Shown here in pieces: positions 24,884-31,421 of a stretch of DNA of 31,421 nt. A program made the position numbers and the translations under genes. Location: the NCBI GenBank assembly GCA_023428915.1, contig JAEYWL010000089.1, positions 1-31,421 of the forward strand. Direction: 5' to 3'. Numbering within the stretch: the first letter of the stretch is position 1; every line of letters starts with the position of its first letter. The notes under the pieces are model-generated. The model made no database searches and was not told where the DNA came from. It saw only the letters and a list, made by a program, of their open reading frames with translations. This DNA is from Verrucomicrobiota bacterium. Its GTDB lineage: Bacteria > Chlamydiota > Chlamydiia > Chlamydiales > JAEYWL01.

Positions 24884-25327
24884 AAATTCTCCAAATAAAC
24901 AAAATACAGCCCATTTTGCAACGTAAGGGCTTTTTATACAAAACCATTAAGGTAATCTTATAGCCTACTGTACACAGATTAAGCAAACTATCAAAAAAGG
25001 ATGATTGGAAGTCAATTGATGAGGAGAGATCCTCAAGAAGGCTGCAGAGCATCCATAAACTGATGAGAGTGCTAGACTATACCGTACCTTTGCAATGGTG
25101 AATTCCCTATGCGGCATAAACAACTTAAGCGCAATAGGTCTTTCTAATTAAAATTTTCTCACATAAAGGAAATAGTGTCTAGCTTTCTTTATTAAAACCC
25201 GACTTGCTATCTTATAATAAGTCATATTCGAAGTTATTTTCTCTCTAAGAACTCGAGTCAGGGTCTTAGAAGATAGCAAGCCGGGTTTAAACTTCTCAAT
25301 AATTACTTTTTTTTTGCGTAACGCTAA
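24884..25327. other. Intergenic region, RRM gene leader and repeat element
   Basis: No convincing gene is seen. The first part must hold the promoter and leader of the minus-strand RRM gene, with AT-rich sequence near 24930-24965 resembling -10 elements but no clear matched -35. The second part contains the shortened palindromic element at 25193-25289 just downstream of the sialidase-like gene. Confidence 0.6.
25193..25289. repeat. Palindromic repeat element (MITE-like), shortened copy
   Basis: The left arm (25193-25257) matches 6978-7040 with few changes, including CTTATAATAAGTCATATTCG. The right end (AGAAGATAGCAAGCCGGGTT, near 25268-25287) complements the left terminus. The inner right arm and the central palindrome of the 181-bp copy are missing, leaving about 97 bp. 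This is what deletion between arms of a long palindrome would give. It lies 39 bases past the stop of the sialidase-like gene and could also act as its terminator. Confidence 0.85.
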
Positions 25328-26302
25328 CTACGCAATAAGGCTATTCTGAATCTTCAAAATTGCAAAATAAATGGCAGCTTTATCTTCGTGTGTTGAATAA
25401 TAAGAAACATACAGCTGATTATCTATAATGGCCATGCCGGGATAGCCGCAATCAATAGCGCTTGGTAAAAACAATAATGGTGCAATTTTGTGATGCTCTA
25501 TAAGGCCGACGGTCATTTTTTCATAAAGGCCGTAAGGGGTAAACATGGCACTTCGCCCAGCCTCGAATACTATATTATTATCGGTAATAATAAAGTTGGG
25601 GCCTGCAAGATAACGTCCTGCATCATTCCATTCCCAGATATCATAAGGCGGTGCTGCGCGTCCTATCCAGGCATTTCTTCCTTGGCCTCTACGGACAAGG
25701 GCAATCATTTCACCGCTGGAGAAGAATTGCAGCGTTCCTTCTGATGGGTTTCCCGGTATATGCAAGTCAGTAATCAAAGTGTATTTTATACCATTGTCGC
25801 TATAGTATAGCCGCAGTTGCGTCTGATTGCCGGGAGCTTTTCCAACATGTCTATAAGTGAGCCCATAGGCTTTACCTTGAAACCAGGTGACTCGCCAAAG
25901 CCATTCATTGGAAATTTCTACCGGAATCAATGGCGACCAATTAACCGCATCAAAGGTAAAACTTACTAGCGACTGGCATTCTATTTGGTCTCTATTTTTT
26001 ACATTTGAAATGGCCGTGGCAAGCAGCATGAGTCTGCCATGGGGAGTAATGCTTAGTTTTGGATCCCTAAGGTCTTTTTCAGGCAAGCTAAAATACGCAA
26101 TAGAATCCCACTTGCAGCCGTCAGTGCTTACAAGAAGCCTGATTGCGCCAAGTGATTCTCCAGAATGTTCTTCGGCTTCCCTAAAGACGCAAAACCAGCT
26201 ATTATGAAAACGACAGAGATCTGTCATGCTATTATGCATGGCCAGATCCCATATTTTTGTCACTGAAAGTAATTGTGGATAGGCTAATCCCCTGGCATCC
26301 AT
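25328..26302 (-). CDS. Sialidase-like beta-propeller protein
   Basis: The 324-residue protein looks like the five- or six-bladed sialidase/BNR superfamily. Asp-box-like motifs are STDGCKW (59-65) and YSDNGIKY (167-174). Family landmarks are HNSMTDLCRF (23-32), VFREAEEH (39-46), DLRDPKLS (77-84), SEGTLQF (187-193), VRRGQG (203-208), AGPNFI (233-238) and DCGYPGM (284-290). Similar proteins in Bacteroidetes and Planctomycetes are annotated as exo-alpha-sialidases and usually have a signal peptide; here none is seen and the sequence starts at the conserved core, so it is either cytosolic or exported another way. Sialidase activity itself is not proven; another glycan hydrolase role is possible. 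It starts 7 bases after a zinc-ribbon frame and ends before the repeat element. No clear Shine-Dalgarno sequence precedes the ATG. Confidence 0.8.
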   Translation of the reverse strand: MDARGLAYPQLLSVTKIWDLAMHNSMTDLCRFHNSWFCVFREAEEHSGESLGAIRLLVSTDGCKWDSIAYFSLPEKDLRDPKLSITPHGRLMLLATAISNVKNRDQIECQSLVSFTFDAVNWSPLIPVEISNEWLWRVTWFQGKAYGLTYRHVGKAPGNQTQLRLYYSDNGIKYTLITDLHIPGNPSEGTLQFFSSGEMIALVRRGQGRNAWIGRAAPPYDIWEWNDAGRYLAGPNFIITDNNIVFEAGRSAMFTPYGLYEKMTVGLIEHHKIAPLLFLPSAIDCGYPGMAIIDNQLYVSYYSTHEDKAAIYFAILKIQNSLIA

Positions 26303-26309
26303 TTTAAGC

Positions 26310-26513
26310 TCATGCAGGATTTACAATTTGACAAATAAACTCCTCGTTATCTTTTAAACTCTCCACTGAAATGTTTTGATCAGATAAATTAATGTCCAGG
26401 GAGAATTGACGCCCGCAATCCAGACAGCGATGGTTTTGTTTTCCATGCCTAGTATAACCGTTTTTCTTAAATGCGTACGAACCACAAGCAGGGCAAGTAT
26501 TTTTCATGGGCAT
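26310..26513 (-). pseudogene. Zinc-ribbon fragment, probable IS1-type InsA transposase remnant
   Basis: Only 67 residues remain. They hold a four-cysteine zinc ribbon: C8-x2-C11, then C30-x2-C33 in HRCLDCGRQF, with KKNGYTRHGKQ between. This is the N-terminal pattern of IS1-family InsA and related transposases (CPxC..KNG..GKQ.Y.C..CGRQF). The helix-turn-helix that should follow and the DDE catalytic part are absent; after about residue 45 the sequence is unrelated. It lies directly upstream of the sialidase-like gene in the same direction with a 7-base gap. A small functional zinc-ribbon protein cannot be ruled out. Confidence 0.6.
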
Positions 26514-26619
26514 TCCTTCATTATTCGTCGTATGTGATAGCGGAATTGTATAATAAATCCTTTATATTTTAAAAGCTTTGCATTGCATCTGCTTAACAAT
26601 AACTCTAGAAGCGTAATTT

Positions 26620-27708
26620 ATGGATAACAACAGAGATGAATCCTTCATGCGGCAAGCAATAGAGCTGAGCTGGAATGCCCGCCTCCTTTCCCCTCCGAAT
26701 CCATGGGTTGGCTGTTTGTTAGTCAAAGACAACCACATCATTGGTAGAGGGCATACATCAAAATACGGCTCAAACCATGCTGAGGTTAATGCGCTCCTTG
26801 ATGCCGGCGGCCAAACTCAAGACGCTGCTGCATATGTAACCTTGGAACCATGCTCCCACTGGGGGAAAACACCGCCATGCACAGAGGCATTGATACAAGC
26901 CGGCATTGCAAAAGTTGTTATCGGCATTTTAGATCCTGACCCTCGTGTCAGCGGACAAGGTATTGCTAAATTGCAGTCTGCAGGTATTGATGTGATTGTG
27001 GGAGTGCTGGAAAATGAAGTGAAACAATGCCTTGCCCCATACCTCTACCATCGCACTAACAAACTTCCCTACGTTATTTTAAAGGCGGCGTTATCTTTAG
27101 ATGGTAAAATTGCTGCCCAAGACGGTTCTTCTAAATGGATTTCCTCTGAAGCTGCCCGCAATGATGTGCAAAAACTACGCGCAGAATCCCAAGCCATTTT
27201 AATTGGTGCCGGCACAGCCCTGGCCGACTCCCCACGCCTTACGGTTCGTGCAGGAGATCTCGCATTAAAACCCCTTCGTGTTCTGATTGATTTATCTGGA
27301 CGCGTGCCTGCTGCCGGCCCTCTTTTTGATGCAACTTTAGCACCAACCTTAGTCGTTACGCTCAATTCTGTATCTGAAGCCAAAAAAAGTGAATGGCAAC
27401 AGTCTGGCGTTGAGGTTTTAGTATTAAATGCTGCCGACAAAAGAGAAGTTATAAAACAGCTTCTTATGGAATTAGCTAAAAGAGGGATTATACAAGTTCT
27501 TGTAGAAGGCGGGGCTGCAATTTACCAGTATTTTTTCGAAGCAGGCTTTTTTAACGAAATTATTTTATATTATGGCAATTGCATAATAGGCCATGAAGGC
27601 AAGGAATTGCTTTCTTCGTTTCAAGCGGAAAATATGTCCAACGCTCCGCGATTTAGATTACAATCTGTAGAATCATTTGGGGATACAGTAAAAGTTGTGT
27701 ATCAGTAA
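26620..27708 (+). CDS. ribD: Bifunctional riboflavin biosynthesis deaminase/reductase RibD
   Basis: The 362-residue protein has both RibD domains. The N-terminal deaminase (about 5-150) carries the zinc site HAEVNAL (H53, E55) and EPCSHWGKTPPC (C78, C87). The C-terminal reductase (about 150-362) begins PYVILKAALSLDGKIA, then SSKWIS, the NADPH-binding GAGTALADSPRLTVR stretch and a final VEGGAAIYQYF. It deaminates and then reduces the pyrimidine intermediate in two successive steps of riboflavin synthesis, in the cytosol. Length is normal for the family. It converges with the next gene with a 7-base gap. A TATAAT at 26549-26554 may be a -10 element but no good -35 was found. No other riboflavin gene is in the window. 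Confidence 0.95.
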   Translation: MDNNRDESFMRQAIELSWNARLLSPPNPWVGCLLVKDNHIIGRGHTSKYGSNHAEVNALLDAGGQTQDAAAYVTLEPCSHWGKTPPCTEALIQAGIAKVVIGILDPDPRVSGQGIAKLQSAGIDVIVGVLENEVKQCLAPYLYHRTNKLPYVILKAALSLDGKIAAQDGSSKWISSEAARNDVQKLRAESQAILIGAGTALADSPRLTVRAGDLALKPLRVLIDLSGRVPAAGPLFDATLAPTLVVTLNSVSEAKKSEWQQSGVEVLVLNAADKREVIKQLLMELAKRGIIQVLVEGGAAIYQYFFEAGFFNEIILYYGNCIIGHEGKELLSSFQAENMSNAPRFRLQSVESFGDTVKVVYQ

Positions 27709-27715
27709 TTTTTTC

Positions 27716-28882
27716 TTATTCTACGTAGAGCAACAAGCTCTTTAAATACTCCCCTTCAGGATGGCAAATGTTTATTGGATGATCGGCTGCCAGGTGGTGG
27801 TGAGCAACAATCCGCACTTTTCTTTTAGCCTCTACAGCAGCTTGAAATAATACTTTTTGAAACAACGCAGCATCGACATAATGACTGCAAGAACAGCTAA
27901 GCAGCAAAGAACCCGGCGGCATTTTCTCCATCGCTACGCGATTAATATCTTTATAACCGCGGCAAGCCTGAATGATATCTTTTTTCCGCTTTGCAAAGGC
28001 GGGAGGATCTAAAATGATAATATCATAATTGAGAGGCTGTTTTCTTAAAAAAGCGAAGACGTCTTCTTGAAAAAAATGTAGTTTAGCAATTCGGTTGTTA
28101 GCTTTCACGTTGCGTTCTGCCAAAGCTATGGCTTCAGCGGAAATATCCACCGTATCCACTTGCATCGCACCATACTTAGCGGCATAAGCGCTAAATCCGC
28201 CTGTGTAACCAAAGCAGTTTAAAAGCTTCTTGCCTTTAGCTAAAGAACCAATCAATTTTCGCATTTCCCTTTGATCCAGGAAAAAGCCAGTCTTTTGCCC
28301 TTTTACAATGTCAACAGCGAATTGTATTCCGTTCTCAATAATCGTTGTTACTCCAGGCGGTTCGCCAAATAATAACTGTTCAACGGGTTGCAGCCCCTCT
28401 TCTTTTCTTGAAGGTAATGCTGACTTTTCAAAAATGGTTTTGGGTCTGATAATTTTATGAAGGGCATCAAGGATTACCGGTTTGAGTTTTTCTACACCTA
28501 ATGTGCCGACTTGTATTACCAGTACATCGGCATATTTATCTACGACTAGCCCTGGAAAAAAGTCTCCTTCTCCATTAATTACCCTAAAGGCATTGGTGTC
28601 TTTATCAGGAAAAATCGTTTGCCTAAAATCCCAGGCCGACTGAATCAAATGAAAAATATGCTGCTCGACCGGGGTGTCAGAAAAACACAGCATCCTGCCA
28701 ATTATGGAGGCATGTTTATTGAAGTAGGCTTGACCTAGTAAATGCCCTTTATTATCGGCAACCTCCAGAAGTTCGCCATTTTGGAATTCAGGTAATGAAT
28801 CGATTGCGCCAGAAAATATCCAGTGATGACGGTTTAGGATTGCTTTTTCTTTGCCTGATTTTAAAACAACTTCTTTACGCAT
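27716..28882 (-). CDS. rlmI: Class I rRNA large-subunit methyltransferase, RlmI-like
   Basis: The 388-residue protein has an N-terminal PUA domain (about 1-75; HHWIFSGAID and NGELLEVADNKGHLLGQAYFN), a central domain with GDFFPGLVVDKY (about 106-117) and a C-terminal Rossmann methyltransferase domain. The latter shows KTGFFLDQREMR, LLNCFGYTGGFSAYAAKYGA for SAM binding, VDTVDIS, and the catalytic-type DIIILDPPAFAKRK. A CSCSHYVD segment follows, giving the cysteine expected in this m5C family (RlmI methylates 23S rRNA C1962 in E. coli). The gene is convergent with ribD and divergent from the Nudix gene. The exact target nucleotide is inferred only from the family. Confidence 0.88.
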   Translation of the reverse strand: MRKEVVLKSGKEKAILNRHHWIFSGAIDSLPEFQNGELLEVADNKGHLLGQAYFNKHASIIGRMLCFSDTPVEQHIFHLIQSAWDFRQTIFPDKDTNAFRVINGEGDFFPGLVVDKYADVLVIQVGTLGVEKLKPVILDALHKIIRPKTIFEKSALPSRKEEGLQPVEQLLFGEPPGVTTIIENGIQFAVDIVKGQKTGFFLDQREMRKLIGSLAKGKKLLNCFGYTGGFSAYAAKYGAMQVDTVDISAEAIALAERNVKANNRIAKLHFFQEDVFAFLRKQPLNYDIIILDPPAFAKRKKDIIQACRGYKDINRVAMEKMPPGSLLLSCSCSHYVDAALFQKVLFQAAVEAKRKVRIVAHHHLAADHPINICHPEGEYLKSLLLYVE

Positions 28883-29024
28883 GTGTACAACCTACTTTCG
28901 CAACAGTTTACACCCCAGATAATTTACCGTGAATAAGATTAAAAAAGCCTCCTTTTTTTAGATGCTTTTCAGTTAAGGTGAACAATGCTATATCTAGCCT
29001 ATTTAGGCGTTGCAAGGAAAAATT

Positions 29025-29537
29025 ATGGATCCGCATTCACTGCCATTGCTTTATGAAGGGAGAAAGTTTTCTCTCAGAGCTTCAAAGGAACTGAAAAAAG
29101 AGGCAATAATACATCCGGGGGCTGTGGTTATTTTGCCTATAATCAATACAGAGGAAATTATCCTCATTCGCAATGAAAGATTTGTTGTGCAAGAGACTTT
29201 GTGGGAGCTACCAGCAGGCACTATTGAAAAGGGTGAAACTCCCCTGCAAACTGCCGAAAGGGAAATAATCGAGGAGATCGGCTATAGCGCCAATTCCATA
29301 GAATATTTGCTGGAGTTTTATGCATCCCCTGGCTTTTGCAATGAAAAGCTATTTGTTTTTCTAGCCTCTAATCTTACATATGTAGGGCAAAAACTTGAAG
29401 AAAACGAAAATATTCAAGTTGAACAAATGCCATTAAGTAAAGCCCTGGAAATGATTCACTCCGGTAGTATCCAAGATGCTAAAACTATTTCAGCTTTATT
29501 ATATTACCAGCAGTTCATCGCTCAAAAAGCCCCATAA
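29025..29537 (+). CDS. Nudix hydrolase, ADP-ribose pyrophosphatase type
   Basis: I start at the ATG at 29025, which follows AAGGAAA by 4-5 bases; an in-frame TTG at 29010 lies upstream of that ribosome site and is rejected. The 170-residue protein carries a full Nudix box G65-x5-E71-x7-REIIEEIGY (79-87) that binds Mg and positions the pyrophosphate. The LWELPAGTIEKGE context and the ILIRNERFVVQETLWELPAG layout resemble the ADP-ribose pyrophosphatase (NudF-like) subfamily, which cleaves ADP-ribose to AMP and ribose 5-phosphate. Substrate is inferred. Its 3' end overlaps the convergent PEBP-type gene by 23 bases. Confidence 0.88.
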   Translation: MDPHSLPLLYEGRKFSLRASKELKKEAIIHPGAVVILPIINTEEIILIRNERFVVQETLWELPAGTIEKGETPLQTAEREIIEEIGYSANSIEYLLEFYASPGFCNEKLFVFLASNLTYVGQKLEENENIQVEQMPLSKALEMIHSGSIQDAKTISALLYYQQFIAQKAP

Positions 29538-30405
29538 GTTCTCCATAGCCAATAGCAGATGAGTGAAGCGCCTTAAGCAGTTCCTCTTTTTTTGTACCGT
29601 TGGGCAAATTAAGGTTTGTGTTCAGTGCAAATACTTTAAAAAAGTAGCGATGCTTGCTGCCGTGCGGCGGACAAGGTCCATTGTACCCTTGCTTGTTAAA
29701 GCTATTTGTACCTTCATTTGGAGCTTTATACCCCTCAGCCAATTCTTTAAGGTTTGCTGGTATATTCCAGGCCAGCCAATGTGTGAATGTTCCACTGGGT
29801 GCATCAGGGTCTTCCATGATGACTGCAAGGGTTTTGGTTCCATTGGGAAGATCCTTAATTAGCAGCTGAGGCGAGAGATCTTCTCCTTGACAACTATGCC
29901 TAACGGGAATTAATTGCCCATTTTTAAAAACAGGGCTGGTAATTTCAAGCGTATTCATATTGATCTCCTGCACTGTTTCTTGCTGAAAATATTTCTGCGT
30001 CCACATTTCCACTTTTTCTACATTCTCTCCTTTTTCGAGTTTTATTATATTATCAAGGTTTTTGCTAATGTCTTTTTTCAAATTGGCAAGAATGCTCCAT
30101 AAAGCTTGCTGTAAAGCGCCTACCTGATTTACCTTAGTTCGCGCATTTTGATCTGTTAACAAAAAACCTAAAGTTTTGAGAATGTTTTTTTGCAACTGCT
30201 CATTCATTTTGTGGTTATGGTGCAAATTGCCTCTGAATTCGCTAGTTATTTTCTGATCATCCTTAACGAGGTTTTTCACTAACTGTGTAAGCAGCTTTTC
30301 AGAAACTTGTTTCTTAGGGCTTTCAATCACCTGTTTGAAAGCTTCGAGATGATGCTCTGTTCTAATTAGTGCACTGGTAAGTTTATTTGTTGGGTTGAAA
30401 ATCAT
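29515..30405 (-). CDS. PEBP (YbhB/YbcL) family protein with an extra N-terminal helical domain
   Basis: The C-terminal part (about 150-296) is a complete phosphatidylethanolamine-binding-protein domain: EDPDAPSGTFTHW (198-210), GYNGPCPPHGSKHRYFF (240-256) and a C-terminal LLKALHSSAIGYGELMG helix. Bacterial YbhB proteins are about 150-180 residues and cytosolic, of uncertain function. The first 149 residues are helical, Lys/Gln/Asn rich, and match nothing I recognise. An ATG at residue 150 (29956-29958) is preceded by AGGAG at ideal spacing, so a PEBP-only product may also be made. The full-length start at 30405 has no good ribosome site. The gene is divergent from the methyltransferase gene and overlaps the Nudix gene end. 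Confidence 0.82.
   Translation of the reverse strand: MIFNPTNKLTSALIRTEHHLEAFKQVIESPKKQVSEKLLTQLVKNLVKDDQKITSEFRGNLHHNHKMNEQLQKNILKTLGFLLTDQNARTKVNQVGALQQALWSILANLKKDISKNLDNIIKLEKGENVEKVEMWTQKYFQQETVQEINMNTLEITSPVFKNGQLIPVRHSCQGEDLSPQLLIKDLPNGTKTLAVIMEDPDAPSGTFTHWLAWNIPANLKELAEGYKAPNEGTNSFNKQGYNGPCPPHGSKHRYFFKVFALNTNLNLPNGTKKEELLKALHSSAIGYGELMGLFER
29956..29969 (-). promoter_or_regulatory. Internal ribosome binding site and start inside the PEBP-type gene
   Basis: In the minus-strand mRNA AGGAG (29965-29969) lies 6 bases before an in-frame ATG (29956-29958), where the PEBP domain begins (MNTLEITSP). It is the best Shine-Dalgarno match in this gene and supports a second, shorter protein product. 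Confidence 0.6.
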
Positions 30406-30463
30406 AATATGCGACAGAAAATAGCGGTTTAGGGATAATTGTTTAGCTTAATCGGAGGCTATA

Positions 30464-31291
30464 ATGCAGTTTAAAAAAAATCCAGCAAAATCATTCCGCT
30501 CTCCTCACGGCAGCAGACAATCAGGTCCTTTTAAAAAACGGGAAACAACTTCCTGGGAAGGAGTGGGCGGGTGGTATCAACAAATTGTTGGCGAGTCTGG
30601 TCACTATTACCACCAAGCTGTGATTTTGCCCAAGCTTCTAAAAATGTTAGCTGTAAAACCAGGTCATAGCCTCTTAGATCTCGCCTGCGGCCAAGGTGTT
30701 TTAGCGAGAGCCTTACCAGATGCTGTGCAGTATCAGGGATTGGATTTAGCGGCTGGCTTGATTAAAATGGCAAAAAAACAAGCAACTAGCAAGCAGCAGG
30801 AATTTGCAGTCCAGGACATTACCCAGCCTTTTACTCTGCAAAAAAAAGACTTTGACTATGCCGCAATCATATTGGCCTTGCAAAATCTCGAACAACCTTT
30901 GGAGGCTTTGAAAAATGCACGAAGGCATTTGAAAGAACACGGCAAGCTATTTATTGTGCTTAACCACCCTTGCTTCAGAATTCCGCGCCAGTCTTCTTGG
31001 CAAATTGATGAAGCCAAGAAAGTACAGTACCGGCGGATTGACCGGTACATGTCCCCCATGAAAATCCCTATCCAAACCCATCCTGGCAAGCCTAGTAAGG
31101 AAACAGAAACCTGGAGTTTCCACTATTCCCTTTCAAATATTGCTGAATGCTTAGCCTCAGCAGGTTTTCTGATTAGTTCCATGCAAGAATGGTGTTCCGA
31201 CAAACAAAGTACGGGAAAGAATGCCAAAATGGAGGATCGCGCCCGGGACGAGATTCCCCTTTTTCTTGCTATTGAAGCAGTAGCTTGCTAA
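30464..31291 (+). CDS. Class I SAM-dependent methyltransferase, substrate unknown
   Basis: The 275-residue protein has a basic N-terminal tail (1-30, KKNPAKSFRSPHGSRQSGPF) and a methyltransferase core. Motif I is LLDLACGQGVL (70-80), the acidic residue after the second strand is in QGLDLAAG (91-98), and DFDYAAIILALQNLEQP (129-145) forms the motif-IV region. LNHPCFRIPRQSSW (166-179) is characteristic of a group of uncharacterised methyltransferases. The substrate cannot be told. A good GGAGG site is about 7 bases before the ATG. It is divergent from the PEBP-type gene and ends just before the palindromic edge motif at 31292. Confidence 0.85.
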   Translation: MQFKKNPAKSFRSPHGSRQSGPFKKRETTSWEGVGGWYQQIVGESGHYYHQAVILPKLLKMLAVKPGHSLLDLACGQGVLARALPDAVQYQGLDLAAGLIKMAKKQATSKQQEFAVQDITQPFTLQKKDFDYAAIILALQNLEQPLEALKNARRHLKEHGKLFIVLNHPCFRIPRQSSWQIDEAKKVQYRRIDRYMSPMKIPIQTHPGKPSKETETWSFHYSLSNIAECLASAGFLISSMQEWCSDKQSTGKNAKMEDRARDEIPLFLAIEAVAC

Positions 31292-31317
31292 TTAAAACCC
31301 AAGTTGTCCCCTAAATC
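31292..31317 (-). repeat. Terminal motif of a palindromic repeat element (right window edge copy)
   Basis: The 26 bases begin TTAAAACCCAAGTTG and end CCCCTAAATC. They match the reverse complement of 69-95 with one missing base and one substitution. The motif starts immediately after the TAA-containing end of the methyltransferase gene. I read it as the left end of an element that continues past the window. Confidence 0.65.
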
Positions 31318-31330
31318 TTAGCACAAGCTT

Positions 31331-31421
31331 AATTAGACAATTGAGATGGCGCAGATAATGCCGAAGCCAAGGGTTCTTCCCCTTGGCAAGGCGTTAGATG
31401 CGTCAGATCGATTGTCTAATT
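31331..31421. repeat. Imperfect palindrome of about 91 bp at the window end
   Basis: AATTAGACAAT (31331-31341) and ATTGTCTAATT (31411-31421) are perfect outer arms. A perfect inner hairpin GCCAAGGG, TTCTTC, CCCTTGGC spans 31366-31387, and partial pairing (GCGCA near 31350, TGCGTC near 31399) joins them. It lies inside the putative edge element that begins at 31292. A strong stem, possibly continuing outside the window. Confidence 0.7.

Noticed and set aside
24861..25052. A 63-codon minus-strand open frame upstream of the RRM gene
   Set aside because: It overlaps the RRM gene start and its leader, with no ribosome site or recognisable features.
1..31421. tRNA, rRNA, riboswitch or CRISPR features
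   Set aside because: The intergenic stretches were read on both strands and nothing with a convincing cloverleaf, conserved core or regular repeat-spacer pattern was found.

Overview
The window reads as an AT-rich Gram-negative chromosome segment with 21 supportable protein-coding genes plus one small zinc-ribbon reading frame that is probably a transposase remnant. No rRNA, tRNA or CRISPR array was recognised. The mix of housekeeping genes with large lineage-specific, coiled-coil and paralogous proteins, and the palindromic repeats, suggests a host-associated bacterium. My best guess is an amoeba-associated Chlamydiae (Parachlamydia-like), but this is an inference from style and content, not a proof.

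Layout. (1) 439-6892, minus strand: a closely packed, mostly overlapping gene string. In transcription order it encodes a coiled-coil protein of unknown function, a CDF-family metal transporter, a DUF2937-like membrane protein, a CcsA-type cytochrome c assembly protein with an N-terminal DUF2878-like membrane domain, an acidic coiled-coil protein, and the radical-SAM heme chaperone HemW. Heme handling and cytochrome c maturation are the visible theme. (2) 6893-7303: a divergent intergenic region containing a 181-bp palindromic repeat element. (3) 7304-15032, plus strand: five unknown genes from two paralogous families in the order A-A-B-A-B. Family A (7304, 8477, 11473) has a variable low-complexity N-terminus and a conserved C-terminal domain of about 165 residues. 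Family B (9864, 13161) is all-helical with a conserved Cys-containing motif. (4) 15042-16031, minus: an unknown gene whose ribosome binding site lies in a 10-bp inverted repeat. (5) 16257-20405, plus: two paralogous helical-repeat proteins; the larger has six units spaced 104-108 residues apart, resembling spectrin repeats. (6) 20650-24456, plus: a very large AsmA-like membrane-anchored protein, ending in a bidirectional terminator shared with a convergent RRM RNA-binding protein (24521-24883, minus). (7) 25193-26513: a second, shortened copy of the palindromic element, a sialidase-like beta-propeller gene and a zinc-ribbon remnant. (8) 26620-31291: ordinary metabolic and modification genes: RibD, an RlmI-type rRNA methyltransferase, a Nudix hydrolase, a PEBP-family protein with an extra N-terminal domain, and a class I methyltransferase.

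Both window edges carry inverted copies of one 26-27-bp motif (69-95 and 31292-31317) whose outer bases resemble the ends of the two internal palindromic elements. This points to a family of dispersed palindromic (MITE-like) repeats. The most novel content is the block 5.5-20.4 kb: unknown paralogous families, repeat proteins and palindromic DNA, possibly host-interaction proteins, although no secretion signal was demonstrated.
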